The notes beneath the pieces were generated by a model, which was given only the letters and a program-made list of their open reading frames with translations, had not been told where the DNA came from and made no database searches. This document shows positions 8,353-16,977 of a stretch of DNA of 64,000 nt, in pieces; positions within the stretch are counted from its first letter, which is position 1, and every line of letters begins with the position of its first letter. Source of the DNA: Rhizobium bangladeshense (GTDB taxonomy: Bacteria; Pseudomonadota; Alphaproteobacteria; Rhizobiales; Rhizobiaceae); contig NZ_CP071612.1 of NCBI RefSeq assembly GCF_017357245.1, forward strand, positions 1,491,001 to 1,555,000, read 5' to 3'. Position numbers and translations under genes: made by a program.

Positions 8353-10683
8353 TTAATTGGAGAGGGTATCGGAGCCGATCTTGATGTCGCCGAGCGTCCG
8401 GAACGTCAGCCGCGCGCCGATCGTCCAGTCGCTTGCCGACTCGTCTTCAGAGTCCCTGCTATCCGTGTAGGCGATCGTGAAGATCGTGCATTCGTCCTCA
8501 TAGGAGAGGCCGAGCGTCCGGCGGCTGATCACATCATTGTTCAGGTCCCACGCGATACCCCCGAAGATCGACCAGTAATCCTTGAACTTGACCCTGCTGC
8601 TCGTCTGGATCTCGTCATTATCCTCGGCGAAGCCATAGGCCGGCTGGGCGCTGAGATGGGTGTAGGTCACCTGCGTCTGGAAAGTGTCGTTCTGGTAGGC
8701 CGTCGTCAGGTCTCCACGGCGAAACTCGAAATCCTTCTCGTCGAGCCGGTAGGAGGCGGCAACGGAAACACCGTACGGCGTTTCCACGCCGCCGAGGCCG
8801 ACATAATCGGAGCGGTCGGTTTCGAGGCCCGAATCGGCGCCGACATTGACGAGGTCATCGGTCGCGAACGAGTTCTGGCCGGCGATCTGATAAGACTGGC
8901 CGAAAATGCCGTGCAGCTTGTAACCGCTGTCAAAAGTCCCGGTGTACTGGAAGCCGACATTGGCGCGGGTGCCGCCCTCGACGCGGTCGTAACCTGAGAA
9001 CTTATCTCGGTCGAAGAGGGAGGTCGCATCGAAGACGAAACTTTGTGCATCCTCGTTCGGCAGCCGGCCGGCGAGTTGCTCGTCGGGGCGCGCATAGATC
9101 TGGGCGATGGGCTCCAGAATATGCGTGCTGTTATCAGTTGTCATCAGGATCGGATACCGCACCTCCAGCCCGGCTGTGAGCATCGAGCGGGTGGCGGAAT
9201 TGTCATCAAGATAATCGCCGGCGTAACCGGTCGGATTGTCCATGTTCAGCGCGAAAGCGTCGCCGCGCGCGGCCAGGAGCGGCGTGATCACCAGGCCGGT
9301 CGGCGTGACATAGGTGCGTTTCCACTGAAGTTCGGCGGTCAGGCGCGAAGTCTGGCCCTTTAGACCGCGGAAGCGGTCGAATCCGTCGACGGTGTAGAAA
9401 TCGTCATGTGTGCGCGAAATATTCGTCAGGTTGACGTCTGCAGAAAGTTCGCCGCCTGCTAGCGGCTGAGGTGCGACATAGTGATAATCAAACGCGGGAT
9501 AGACGATGGCCTGCTGTTTTTCGGCCGTGTTCGTCCGGTCGGCATCCTGGACGTCGAAATAAAACGCCCTCATGTCGAAATAATTACGTTTCCCAAGCCC
9601 CGTCAGGTAGATCTGGTTCGTGCGATCCGTGCCGCTCAGGCCGCGGAGCTTGTAGGTTTTCGAGAAATTGTTGTCGCTCTGCACCATGACGTCCCAGCCG
9701 AACGTCCAGCGCGGATTGATGCGGAATTCGGCCTTTGACGCCACCATGCCGCGCTGCTCGGCTTCGGCATCGCTGGTACCAGAGCTGAAATTACCCGGAT
9801 TTGCCTGGTCGATGCCGGCGACGCGCAGGATATGCGTGCCGTTCTCGAAACGCTGACGGAATTCTCCTTCGACAAGGAATCCCTGGGCCGTGTAGCCGGT
9901 TGCGGTAACCGTCGCATCCATGCTCGGCGAGATCACGTAATAATAAGGAATGGAAAGGCCAAAGCCGAGGTTCTGCGACAGGCTCATCGTCGGGAACAGG
10001 AAGCCGGACTTGCGCTTCACCGTATTGTCGGGAACTTCGATGAACGGCACGAAGGCAATAGGGTAACCGAGCAGCTCGAAACGTGCCCGCTCCAGACGGA
10101 TCGTATGCGTCTCACCGTTCTGAATCACGCGCTTGGCCTTGACCTGCCAGAAGGGTGCGCGCTTCGGATCTTCGGCGCAGGGAAGGCAGGCTGTGTAGAC
10201 GCCCTTGTTGAGGATCATCTTCGTGCCGCCGACGCGCTCGCCCGTTTCGGCGACGATACGGGTATTGTCGGCTGTTTCGATGCGCAGCGAATTGATAAAT
10301 CCGTCGGCGAAATTGTCGGTCACGTCAAGGTTGTCGGCATAGATGCGGTTACCGTCCGGGCTGACGAGCTCGACATTGCCGAGCGCCATCATCCGGCCGG
10401 TCTTCTGATTGTACTCGACCTTCTGCGCGACCATTTTGTAGCCGCCATAGTTGATCTGTACGCCGCCGATTGCCGACACGAGTTCGGCGTCACGGTTATA
10501 GACGAGTTCGTTGGCCGAAAGCAGAAGCTTGGCCCCCTCGGGAATGTTATTCTCGATATTTTGCTCGGGCGTGCCGGCCTGGCCATAGGAGGCCGGAGCA
10601 CCGCCGAAATAGGAACATAAAGCCGCACCGACAAGCAGGGCAACCAATTGTTTACTAAAATACTTGCGGTCGCCTACCGCCAC
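8353..10683 (-). CDS. lptD: LPS-assembly outer membrane protein LptD
   Basis: This 776-residue protein forms the outer-membrane pore that inserts lipopolysaccharide into the outer leaflet. It begins with a hydrophobic export signal (KQLVALLVGAALCSYFGGAPASYG). Next comes an OstA/LptA-like beta-jellyroll domain around LLLSANELVYNRDAELVSAIG and then a long C-terminal beta-barrel ending GDIKIGSDTLSN. The start is a GTG overlapping the lptG stop by one base (TAGTG). Its position directly after lptF and lptG places the inner-membrane exporter and the outer-membrane port of the same machine in one operon. Confidence 0.94.
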   Translation of the reverse strand: MAVGDRKYFSKQLVALLVGAALCSYFGGAPASYGQAGTPEQNIENNIPEGAKLLLSANELVYNRDAELVSAIGGVQINYGGYKMVAQKVEYNQKTGRMMALGNVELVSPDGNRIYADNLDVTDNFADGFINSLRIETADNTRIVAETGERVGGTKMILNKGVYTACLPCAEDPKRAPFWQVKAKRVIQNGETHTIRLERARFELLGYPIAFVPFIEVPDNTVKRKSGFLFPTMSLSQNLGFGLSIPYYYVISPSMDATVTATGYTAQGFLVEGEFRQRFENGTHILRVAGIDQANPGNFSSGTSDAEAEQRGMVASKAEFRINPRWTFGWDVMVQSDNNFSKTYKLRGLSGTDRTNQIYLTGLGKRNYFDMRAFYFDVQDADRTNTAEKQQAIVYPAFDYHYVAPQPLAGGELSADVNLTNISRTHDDFYTVDGFDRFRGLKGQTSRLTAELQWKRTYVTPTGLVITPLLAARGDAFALNMDNPTGYAGDYLDDNSATRSMLTAGLEVRYPILMTTDNSTHILEPIAQIYARPDEQLAGRLPNEDAQSFVFDATSLFDRDKFSGYDRVEGGTRANVGFQYTGTFDSGYKLHGIFGQSYQIAGQNSFATDDLVNVGADSGLETDRSDYVGLGGVETPYGVSVAASYRLDEKDFEFRRGDLTTAYQNDTFQTQVTYTHLSAQPAYGFAEDNDEIQTSSRVKFKDYWSIFGGIAWDLNNDVISRRTLGLSYEDECTIFTIAYTDSRDSEDESASDWTIGARLTFRTLGDIKIGSDTLSN

Positions 10684-11771
10684 TAGCCGTCCTCCTGATG
10701 AAGCAAAATAGTCGCGCCCAAGGCCAGCGCGACGACAACCGGTATCCAGGTCGCCACGAAGGGAGGCACGACTCCACTGCTTCCGAATGCTTTAACAAGC
10801 ACGGTGATGACATAAAGCATGAAGCCCGACAGGATTCCACCCAGAATCACGGAGCGGGATTGGTTGAACCGGCTAAATTTTAGGGACACTGTTGCAGCAA
10901 TGAGAGTCATGGCCACCAACAGCAATGGCTGGGACAACAGAGAGTTGAATTGTGTCTCCAATGCCTTGGTCGAGATACCGAAGGATTTAGCCGCCGCAAT
11001 GCGGTTGGAAAGGTCAAAGAAACCAATTGTTTCCGGCGCTGTCAGCCGCTCCTGGACGAAATCCTGTTTCAGATTGGTGCGAAGTTGGACCGAAGCTTTG
11101 CGCAGCGGGATTTCGCCAGGCTTACGCTCGACGACGCTGTTAAGCTGCCAGTAACCATCTTCCAACTTTGCCGTGGCGGCATCCTGTCTCAGAATGACTC
11201 GACCGCCCGAATCGAAATGGATCAATACGGCGTCTATCAGCTTGGTTCCGTTCTCCTGGACCGTCTGGGCGCCGATGATGACGTCGTCGCGGCCACTGAT
11301 CTGGCGCAGCCACGGAATCTGCGGCGCCTTGCGCAGAACCGCATTTTCGCCCCGCCAGTCGGATTCGACAAGCAGCGCCTGGCGCTGTCCCCAGGCGGCA
11401 AGCGGGTTGAGCGCCGTCATCGTCAGCACGCCGAGCGCCAGTGAACCGACGATGAAGGGAAGCATGAACTGCCAGACCGAAATGCCGGCCGCGCGCGTGA
11501 CTACGAGCTCATATTTGCGATTGAGTCCGATCAGCACTGTCATGCCGACGAAGAGCGCGATGAAGGGGATTGTCTGCTGCAATATGAGCGGCAGGCGCAC
11601 GGCGGTCATCACGATGCCGCCTCCGATCGTATAGCCGGGCAGGCCAGACATGCGTCCGGCCGTCTCGCTGAAATCCAGGAGGAAGGCGATGGCCGACACG
11701 CCGATCAGGAACCAGCCAGTCGTCGCCAGGTAGCGGCGAAAGAAATAACGCGACAATGTCCCGAACATCAT
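10683..11771 (-). CDS. lptG: LPS export permease LptG
   Basis: The product has 362 residues and starts MMFGTLSRYFFRRYLATTGW. It is one of the two inner-membrane permeases of the LptB2FG complex that extracts LPS and pushes it onto the periplasmic bridge. Membrane helices occur near the N-terminus (three) and at the C-terminus (three), with a periplasmic jellyroll between them, the usual YjgP/YjgQ architecture. The ATGATG start overlaps the lptF stop. A longer in-frame reading upstream runs through lptF and is rejected. Confidence 0.93.
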   Translation of the reverse strand: MMFGTLSRYFFRRYLATTGWFLIGVSAIAFLLDFSETAGRMSGLPGYTIGGGIVMTAVRLPLILQQTIPFIALFVGMTVLIGLNRKYELVVTRAAGISVWQFMLPFIVGSLALGVLTMTALNPLAAWGQRQALLVESDWRGENAVLRKAPQIPWLRQISGRDDVIIGAQTVQENGTKLIDAVLIHFDSGGRVILRQDAATAKLEDGYWQLNSVVERKPGEIPLRKASVQLRTNLKQDFVQERLTAPETIGFFDLSNRIAAAKSFGISTKALETQFNSLLSQPLLLVAMTLIAATVSLKFSRFNQSRSVILGGILSGFMLYVITVLVKAFGSSGVVPPFVATWIPVVVALALGATILLHQEDG

Positions 11772-12949
11772 TGGGCGGCGCCCCCGCCGGACCTGCTGGT
11801 CGCGGCAAGCAGTCTTCCCTGCATTCGTCTCCAGGAAAGCGATATCCGATCCCAGATGAACGAAGGCATGACCAGTCGCTTGTGCAGGCCAAGGAAGATG
11901 ATCGAGACGATGCTGCTGACGATCGGGATGGCGTAGAGAACGGCGATATATTCCGGATCGGTGTCGATTTGGTTTGCCGCGTAGAAGGCAGCCCAACGTA
12001 GCGCGAAAGCATAGGCGAGCGCGCTCACCATCGGGTGCAGCCGTGCTTCGCGGTGCGAGCGTGCGTCGCCGGCGATCGCCAGCGAAAACAGTGCAAAGAC
12101 GACGGGCAGGATCCAGTCCGTCAGCCGCCGATGCAGTTCGGCGCGGTAGCTCTGCGGGCGGATCGTATAGTCCTTGTCGTTCGGATCCGGATTGAACAGG
12201 AACCACAGGTCACGATCGCTGGCCTTCAGCGTCGCCTGACCGCGGCTCTCCGTCATGTCCGAGAGGTCGAACGAATAGGAATCGAAGTTGATGACCGAGA
12301 CGTTGCCGTCGGGCGTTTTGCGATGCACCTCGCCATCGTGCATGATCAGAGTCGTTCCGGTATCGTCGACAGCGCCTTCCTTGGCGTAATAGATGAGTTC
12401 GTAGGCGGGGTCCCTCTCGTCGGCGACGAACAGGCCCTTCAGCATACGCCCCGCGAGGCGCTGCGAGATCTGGACATAGAGACCGTCGTCGAGCTTGCGG
12501 AAAGTCTTCTCCTCGATGACCGAGGAGAGAAGATCGGCGTAGGTCTCGGCGATCATCTGACGCGCCACGGTCTTTGCTCGTGGCTCGACGATATTGTCGA
12601 CGAAGAAGGAAAAGACGCTGATGACGGCGGCAAGCAGCAGGATCGGGCGGACCAGAATGCTGCGCCGTGCGCCGGCCGCGTCGATGACGGTCAACTCGGA
12701 ATCATTGTTCATCGTCGTCAGCGTCTGGGTGATGGCGATGACGAGGGCGAAGGGCAGCACCACGGGAATGATCGACGGCAGGATCATCGTCGCCAGCTTG
12801 GCGAACGAGCCGATCGACTGGCCGCTGTCGGTGACGAGGTTGATGCGCTGCAGGACTTGGGTCGTCCAAATGATCGCCAGCACGGGCAGGAGCGCCACGA
12901 GAAACATCTGGCCGACCCGCCGCAATATGTATGTTTCGAGTAGTTTCAT
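11768..12949 (-). CDS. lptF: LPS export permease LptF
   Basis: This 393-residue partner permease of LptG begins MKLLETYILRRVGQMFLVALLP. It has the family pattern of three N-terminal helices, a periplasmic domain (roughly residues 120-290) and three C-terminal helices. It uses the ATG at 12949, which matches the start of family members; 10 further in-frame codons upstream add no recognisable sequence. It heads the lptFG-lptD-SurA-pdxA-rsmA chain, about 100 bases downstream of the PAP2 gene. Confidence 0.93.
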   Translation of the reverse strand: MKLLETYILRRVGQMFLVALLPVLAIIWTTQVLQRINLVTDSGQSIGSFAKLATMILPSIIPVVLPFALVIAITQTLTTMNNDSELTVIDAAGARRSILVRPILLLAAVISVFSFFVDNIVEPRAKTVARQMIAETYADLLSSVIEEKTFRKLDDGLYVQISQRLAGRMLKGLFVADERDPAYELIYYAKEGAVDDTGTTLIMHDGEVHRKTPDGNVSVINFDSYSFDLSDMTESRGQATLKASDRDLWFLFNPDPNDKDYTIRPQSYRAELHRRLTDWILPVVFALFSLAIAGDARSHREARLHPMVSALAYAFALRWAAFYAANQIDTDPEYIAVLYAIPIVSSIVSIIFLGLHKRLVMPSFIWDRISLSWRRMQGRLLAATSRSGGGAAQ

Positions 12950-13048
12950 GCCGGCCCTTGAAAGCACCTGCACGCCCAAACGGCTTGCAGGAGAAACCCT
13001 CTACGCTCTTTGTCGCGCTTTTGCGACAAGCAGGTGTCAAAAATTCAT

Positions 13049-13822
13049 TCAAATTTCAGAATTTTTTTGGCTCTGTTGCGACTCAGTTAACGCCAGCAGC
13101 GCTGCGAAGACGACAAGCGAGGAGAGCCATCCGAGCGTTACGTCGGAGAGGTAATGCGCGCCGAAGGACAACCGCAGGGCCGGTGTCAGGATCGAGATCA
13201 CGGCGACAGGCGGCACCAGCGCGTAACGCAGCGATTTCGGGACGAAGAGCAGAAGGCAGAACAGCCATCCCGCGCTCGCAGCCTCGCCGGAGACGAAGGA
13301 GCAGTTCGAGATACATTTGCCGGCCAGTGAACCGGCCTCGACAAAATGCAGGGGCCCGCCAAACATATCCGTCTGCAGCGGTCGCGGCCGGCCCCAATGT
13401 TCCTTCAGGATAACATTGACGAGCAGCACCGGCCCGATCAGCAGCGTTCCTAGTGCGACTTTGAGCTTGCGCGCCCGCTCGGCGTTGAAGGTCGCGCCGT
13501 GCTGCTGGTAACACTCGATGAATTTCCACAGCATTACGATCGCGACGACATAGGGCAGGCGGAAGAAGATGGTGCGCAGCAGGTCGAGATTCCCCGAATC
13601 GCGATAGGGAAAGCCGCCGCAGATGCTTCCGGCAGCGGCAGTCGCGTCACAATCTGCGCCCACGAAAAAAAGCTGGGAAAAATAGATGTCTATTGCGGGG
13701 AAGGCGCGAAAGACGGCAAGCAGCGCCCACCACGTCCAGAACAGAAGCAGGAATGCACCGAAAGCCGTTTTCGGCAGGCGGATCACCGGCCTTCGCCATG
13801 GATTTTTCGAAAAAACTGTCAA
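13049..13822 (-). CDS. PAP2-family membrane phosphatase with an altered second motif
   Basis: This 245-257-residue protein has several membrane helices and belongs to the type-2 phosphatidic acid phosphatase family, which dephosphorylates lipid phosphates, undecaprenyl diphosphate or lipid A at the membrane. Motif 1 is intact (KEHWGRPRP). Motif 3 keeps its Arg, His and Asp (RLSFGAHYLSD). Motif 2 reads VSGEA where PSGH is normal, so the usual acid/base histidine is a glutamate. The start is uncertain: TTG at 13822 has no ribosome site, while GTG at 13786 is preceded by GGCGAAGG. Its place upstream of lptFG suggests an envelope-lipid substrate, which is inference. Confidence 0.8.
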   Translation of the reverse strand: MTVFSKNPWRRPVIRLPKTAFGAFLLLFWTWWALLAVFRAFPAIDIYFSQLFFVGADCDATAAAGSICGGFPYRDSGNLDLLRTIFFRLPYVVAIVMLWKFIECYQQHGATFNAERARKLKVALGTLLIGPVLLVNVILKEHWGRPRPLQTDMFGGPLHFVEAGSLAGKCISNCSFVSGEAASAGWLFCLLLFVPKSLRYALVPPVAVISILTPALRLSFGAHYLSDVTLGWLSSLVVFAALLALTESQQSQKNSEI

Positions 13823-13898
13823 CGCTAATATCTACGAAACTGACGAAAACATGAGGGCTTGGACGGCCGCGGGCGACCATAACAATAGTCGCAAGCCA

Positions 13899-13927
13899 TT
13901 GACAGACCCGCCAAACGCGAAATTATC
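13899..13927 (+). promoter_or_regulatory. Possible pepA promoter
   Basis: A perfect TTGACA (13899-13904) is followed after 17 bases by ATTATC (13922-13927), about 40 bases upstream of the pepA start. The -35 is consensus but the -10 is poor. Confidence 0.35.
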
Positions 13928-13966
13928 CGCCAGGGACGGATTTCAAAGAATCCCAGCGGAGAAGAC

Positions 13967-15460
13967 ATGTCAGCAAAGTTCGAAATTTCATTCTCGAAGT
14001 CGGCAAAGCTCAATGGCGGACTGGCAATCCTGTTGAAAACTGCGGAGGCCGAGAGCGCCGCAGGCGCCGAAACGGCCGACCCTGCAGGCGTGATCGCAAG
14101 GGCTACGAAAATCGCTCGGTTCTCCGCTAAGTCAATGGCCGCGCTCGATATTGTCGCCCCGGAAGGGGCACCCGTCGAGCGCATCGTCGTCGTCGGACTG
14201 GGCAAGGCTGGCGAACTAACCGCCCATGACTGGCTGAAGGCCGGTGGCGCCACGGCATCTAAAATCAAGAATACCGACAAGGCCGCCATCTTCGTCGACG
14301 TGCCCGGGCTTGAGACCAACGCACGCGCAGCCGCCGATTTCGCGCTCGGCATGCTGCTGCGCGCCTACAGCTTCGATGCCTATAAGACAAAGAAGAACGA
14401 CGATGAGGAGAAGCCGGCAAAATCCGTCAAGGTGACGATCGTCACCGCCGATGCGGCCGGTGCCAAAAAGGCGTTTTCCGATTCCGAAGCGATTGCAGGC
14501 GGCGTCAATCTCGCCCGTGACCTCGTCAATGAACCGCCGAACGCGCTTGGACCTGTCGAATTCGCCGCCAGAGCAAAGGAACTGGAAAAGCTCGGCGTCG
14601 AGGTGGAAATCCTGACCGAGAAGGAAATGCGCCGTCTCGGCATGGGCGCGCTGCTCGGCGTCGCGCAGGGCTCCGTGCGCCCACCGCGCTTAGCAGTCAT
14701 GCAGTGGAAGGGCGGCAGGGGCAAGGACCGTCCCGTCGCCTTCATCGGCAAAGGCGTCGTCTTCGATACCGGTGGCATTTCGATCAAGCCTGCCGCCGGC
14801 ATGGAGGACATGAAAGGGGATATGGGCGGCGCCGCAGCCGTCACCGGCCTCATGCATGTGCTCGCTTCGCGCAAGGCCGCCGTCAACGCCGTCGGCATCA
14901 TCGGCCTGGTCGAGAACATGCCTGATGGCAACGCCCAGCGTCCGGGCGACATCGTCACCTCCATGTCCGGCCAGACGATCGAGGTGATCAATACCGATGC
15001 CGAAGGCCGCCTCGTGCTCTGCGATGCGCTCTGGTATTGCAATGATCGCTTCAAGCCGCAGTTCATGATCAATCTCGCCACATTGACCGGCGCGATCGTC
15101 GTGGCGCTCGGCAATGTGCATGCCGGTTTATTCTCCAATGACGACCAGCTTTGCTCCCAGCTGGCGGCAGCCGGCCTTTCGACAAACGAGAAGCTCTGGC
15201 GCATGCCGCTCGGCAAGGATTACGACAAGCTGATCGACAGCAAGTTTGCCGACATGAAGAACACCGGCGGCCGTCAGGCCGGCTCGATCACGGCGGCGCA
15301 TTTCCTCAAACGCTTCGTACAGGACACGCCCTGGGCGCATCTCGACATTGCCGGCACGGCGATGGGTTCGCCGCAGGATGAGATCAACCAGTCCTGGGGT
15401 TCCGGTTTCGGCGTCCGTCTGCTCGACGAGCTCGTTCGCACCCATTATGAATCCCGATGA
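13967..15460 (+). CDS. pepA: Leucyl aminopeptidase (M17 family)
   Basis: This 497-residue di-metal aminopeptidase removes N-terminal residues from peptides in the cytoplasm. The C-terminal catalytic domain holds [15 protein letters not shown], the metal-binding [14 protein letters not shown] signature, and [20 protein letters not shown]. The length is typical of bacterial PepA. It overlaps holC by four bases (ATGA), a pairing common in proteobacteria. The upstream gene, PAP2, is divergent. Confidence 0.95.
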   Translation: MSAKFEISFSKSAKLNGGLAILLKTAEAESAAGAETADPAGVIARATKIARFSAKSMAALDIVAPEGAPVERIVVVGLGKAGELTAHDWLKAGGATASKIKNTDKAAIFVDVPGLETNARAAADFALGMLLRAYSFDAYKTKKNDDEEKPAKSVKVTIVTADAAGAKKAFSDSEAIAGGVNLARDLVNEPPNALGPVEFAARAKELEKLGVEVEILTEKEMRRLGMGALLGVAQGSVRPPRLAVMQWKGGRGKDRPVAFIGKGVVFDTGGISIKPAAGMEDMKGDMGGAAAVTGLMHVLASRKAAVNAVGIIGLVENMPDGNAQRPGDIVTSMSGQTIEVINTDAEGRLVLCDALWYCNDRFKPQFMINLATLTGAIVVALGNVHAGLFSNDDQLCSQLAAAGLSTNEKLWRMPLGKDYDKLIDSKFADMKNTGGRQAGSITAAHFLKRFVQDTPWAHLDIAGTAMGSPQDEINQSWGSGFGVRLLDELVRTHYESR

Positions 15461-15906
15461 CGGATATTCTCTTTTATCATCTCACCGAAACCAGGCTGGA
15501 AGACGCGCTACCGCCGCTCCTCGACAAAAGCGTCGAGCGCGGCTGGCGCGTAGCGGTCCAGACGCGCGATGTCGCGCGGCGCGATGCTCTCGATGCGCAT
15601 CTTTGGACTTTTCGTGAGGAGAGTTTCCTGCCGCATGGGACCGACACGGCTGATTTCGCCGAAAACCAGCCGGTGCTTTTGACGGTAACCTCGGACAATG
15701 CCAATGCGGCGACGGTTCGTTTCATTGTCGACGGCGCCGAGCCGCCGCCGCCCGATGCCTATGAGCGCGTTGTCTTCATGTTCGACGGCCACGATCAGGA
15801 GCAGTTGGAAGCTGCGCGAGCGCAGTGGAAGAGGCTGAAAGGCGAGGGGCATAACCTCACCTATTGGCAGCAGACACCGGAAGGGCGGTGGGAGAAGAAG
15901 GCTTGA
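15457..15906 (+). CDS. holC: DNA polymerase III chi subunit
   Basis: The product has 149 residues and begins [21 protein letters not shown], the HolC signature. Chi links the clamp-loader complex to single-strand binding protein at the replication fork. The segment [13 protein letters not shown] is also typical. The ATG overlaps the pepA stop, so the two are translated together. I am confident of the family. Confidence 0.93.
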   Translation: MTDILFYHLTETRLEDALPPLLDKSVERGWRVAVQTRDVARRDALDAHLWTFREESFLPHGTDTADFAENQPVLLTVTSDNANAATVRFIVDGAEPPPPDAYERVVFMFDGHDQEQLEAARAQWKRLKGEGHNLTYWQQTPEGRWEKKA

Positions 15907-15909
15907 GCG

Positions 15910-15942
15910 GGTCCTTGCCGTCGGAGTCGACGGGCAAGGACC
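15910..15942. terminator. Long hairpin between convergent holC and the sugar dehydrogenase gene
   Basis: A 14-base arm starting GGTCCTTGCC (15910-15923) pairs with 15928-15942 with one bulged base and a 4-base loop. There is no strong U-tract on either side. It fills most of the 46-base gap between two gene ends and probably stops transcription in both directions. Confidence 0.6.
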
Positions 15943-15952
15943 GCCAGATGAC

Positions 15953-16879
15953 TCAATCGTGGAAGGCGTCGACGAATTTCCGCTTGCCGAGCATGAAGGC
16001 GTCGGCGACGTGGCGCAGCGGTGCGAGATCGACATCCGATTTGCCCGCCTTGATGATCTCGGCGAAGCGGCGATAGAGCGAAGGATATTCCTGTTCCGGT
16101 TCGGCAAATGTCAGCGTACCGTCGATGGAAAGCTTGGCGCCGCCCTCGGAGAGGACCATTTGGCCGGCCGCCGTTTCTGCGACGATGTCCCAGCTCTGCT
16201 TGCCGGTTTGGCGCCAGTCGAATTCGGCATGAACCGGCAGGCCGTCTGCATCGCGGAAGTGAATGTCGGCGGCGATCGGTGCATCGCGATTCTCCGGGAA
16301 TTCCAGCACAGCCCCAGTGATGAAGACCTGCCGCGGCAGGATATGGGTGACGATTGAGAGCGCATTGATACCGGGATCGAAAACACCGAGACCGCCCGCC
16401 TGCCAGATCCATTCCTGGTTCGGATGCCAGTGGCGGACATCCTCCTTCCAGATCACATGCACGCTTTTGATCGTCGTCGAAGCAAGAAACGCCTTGGCGG
16501 CTTCGACGGCCGGGGCATAGCGCGAATGCCAGCTGGCAAAGAGCGACGCACCTTGCTTGTTGGCTAACGCCTCCAGATCAGCCACTTCGCTCAGCGTTGC
16601 GCCGGGCGGCTTTTCCAGAAAGACGTGCTTGCCGGCCACGAGCGCCTTATACGCTGCCTCGTAGCGATATTGCGGAGGCATGCAGAGCGAAACGGCATCG
16701 ATCGAGGGCTCGGCGTCGAGCATTGCTTCGATCGTGGTGTAGCTGTTGATGCCTTCGACCGTGCCGTGACGGCTTGCCGTCGCCACGAGCTCGAAATTCG
16801 GGTTCTTGGCAACGGAGGGAAGGTGCTGGTCGCGGACGATCTTGCCGACGCCGACGATGGCGAGATTGATAGGGGACAT
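15953..16879 (-). CDS. L-arabinose/D-galactose 1-dehydrogenase (Gfo/Idh/MocA family)
   Basis: This 308-residue NAD(P)-dependent dehydrogenase oxidises the anomeric carbon of an aldose to the lactone, the first step of non-phosphorylative sugar breakdown. It has the Rossmann start NLAIVGVGKIVRDQHLP, the conserved EKPPGATL motif and GGLGVFDPGINALSIVTHILP. From memory this closely resembles Azospirillum L-arabinose 1-dehydrogenase and rhizobial galactose dehydrogenase. No lactonase, dehydratase or transporter gene is adjacent, so the rest of the pathway must be elsewhere. The sugar preference cannot be decided from sequence. Confidence 0.82.
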   Translation of the reverse strand: MSPINLAIVGVGKIVRDQHLPSVAKNPNFELVATASRHGTVEGINSYTTIEAMLDAEPSIDAVSLCMPPQYRYEAAYKALVAGKHVFLEKPPGATLSEVADLEALANKQGASLFASWHSRYAPAVEAAKAFLASTTIKSVHVIWKEDVRHWHPNQEWIWQAGGLGVFDPGINALSIVTHILPRQVFITGAVLEFPENRDAPIAADIHFRDADGLPVHAEFDWRQTGKQSWDIVAETAAGQMVLSEGGAKLSIDGTLTFAEPEQEYPSLYRRFAEIIKAGKSDVDLAPLRHVADAFMLGKRKFVDAFHD

Positions 16880-16977
16880 GGTGTTTCGCTCGGGCTTCTA
16901 GGAAAAGTATGATTTATTGAGGTTGTTGTAGCAGAAAGAGAAGCGTCGACAAGCTCTGCTCCCAATTCCTGTGTATC

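Noticed and set aside
13012..13040. TTGACA upstream of lptF read as a promoter
   Set aside because: The -10 position reads CGCGAC; only the nearby TTGTCGC/GCGACAA dyad is real, and it is too small to call.
13817..13822. TTGACA read as a -35 promoter for the PAP2 gene
   Set aside because: No acceptable -10 lies 16-18 bases downstream, and the hexamer overlaps one of the candidate start codons.
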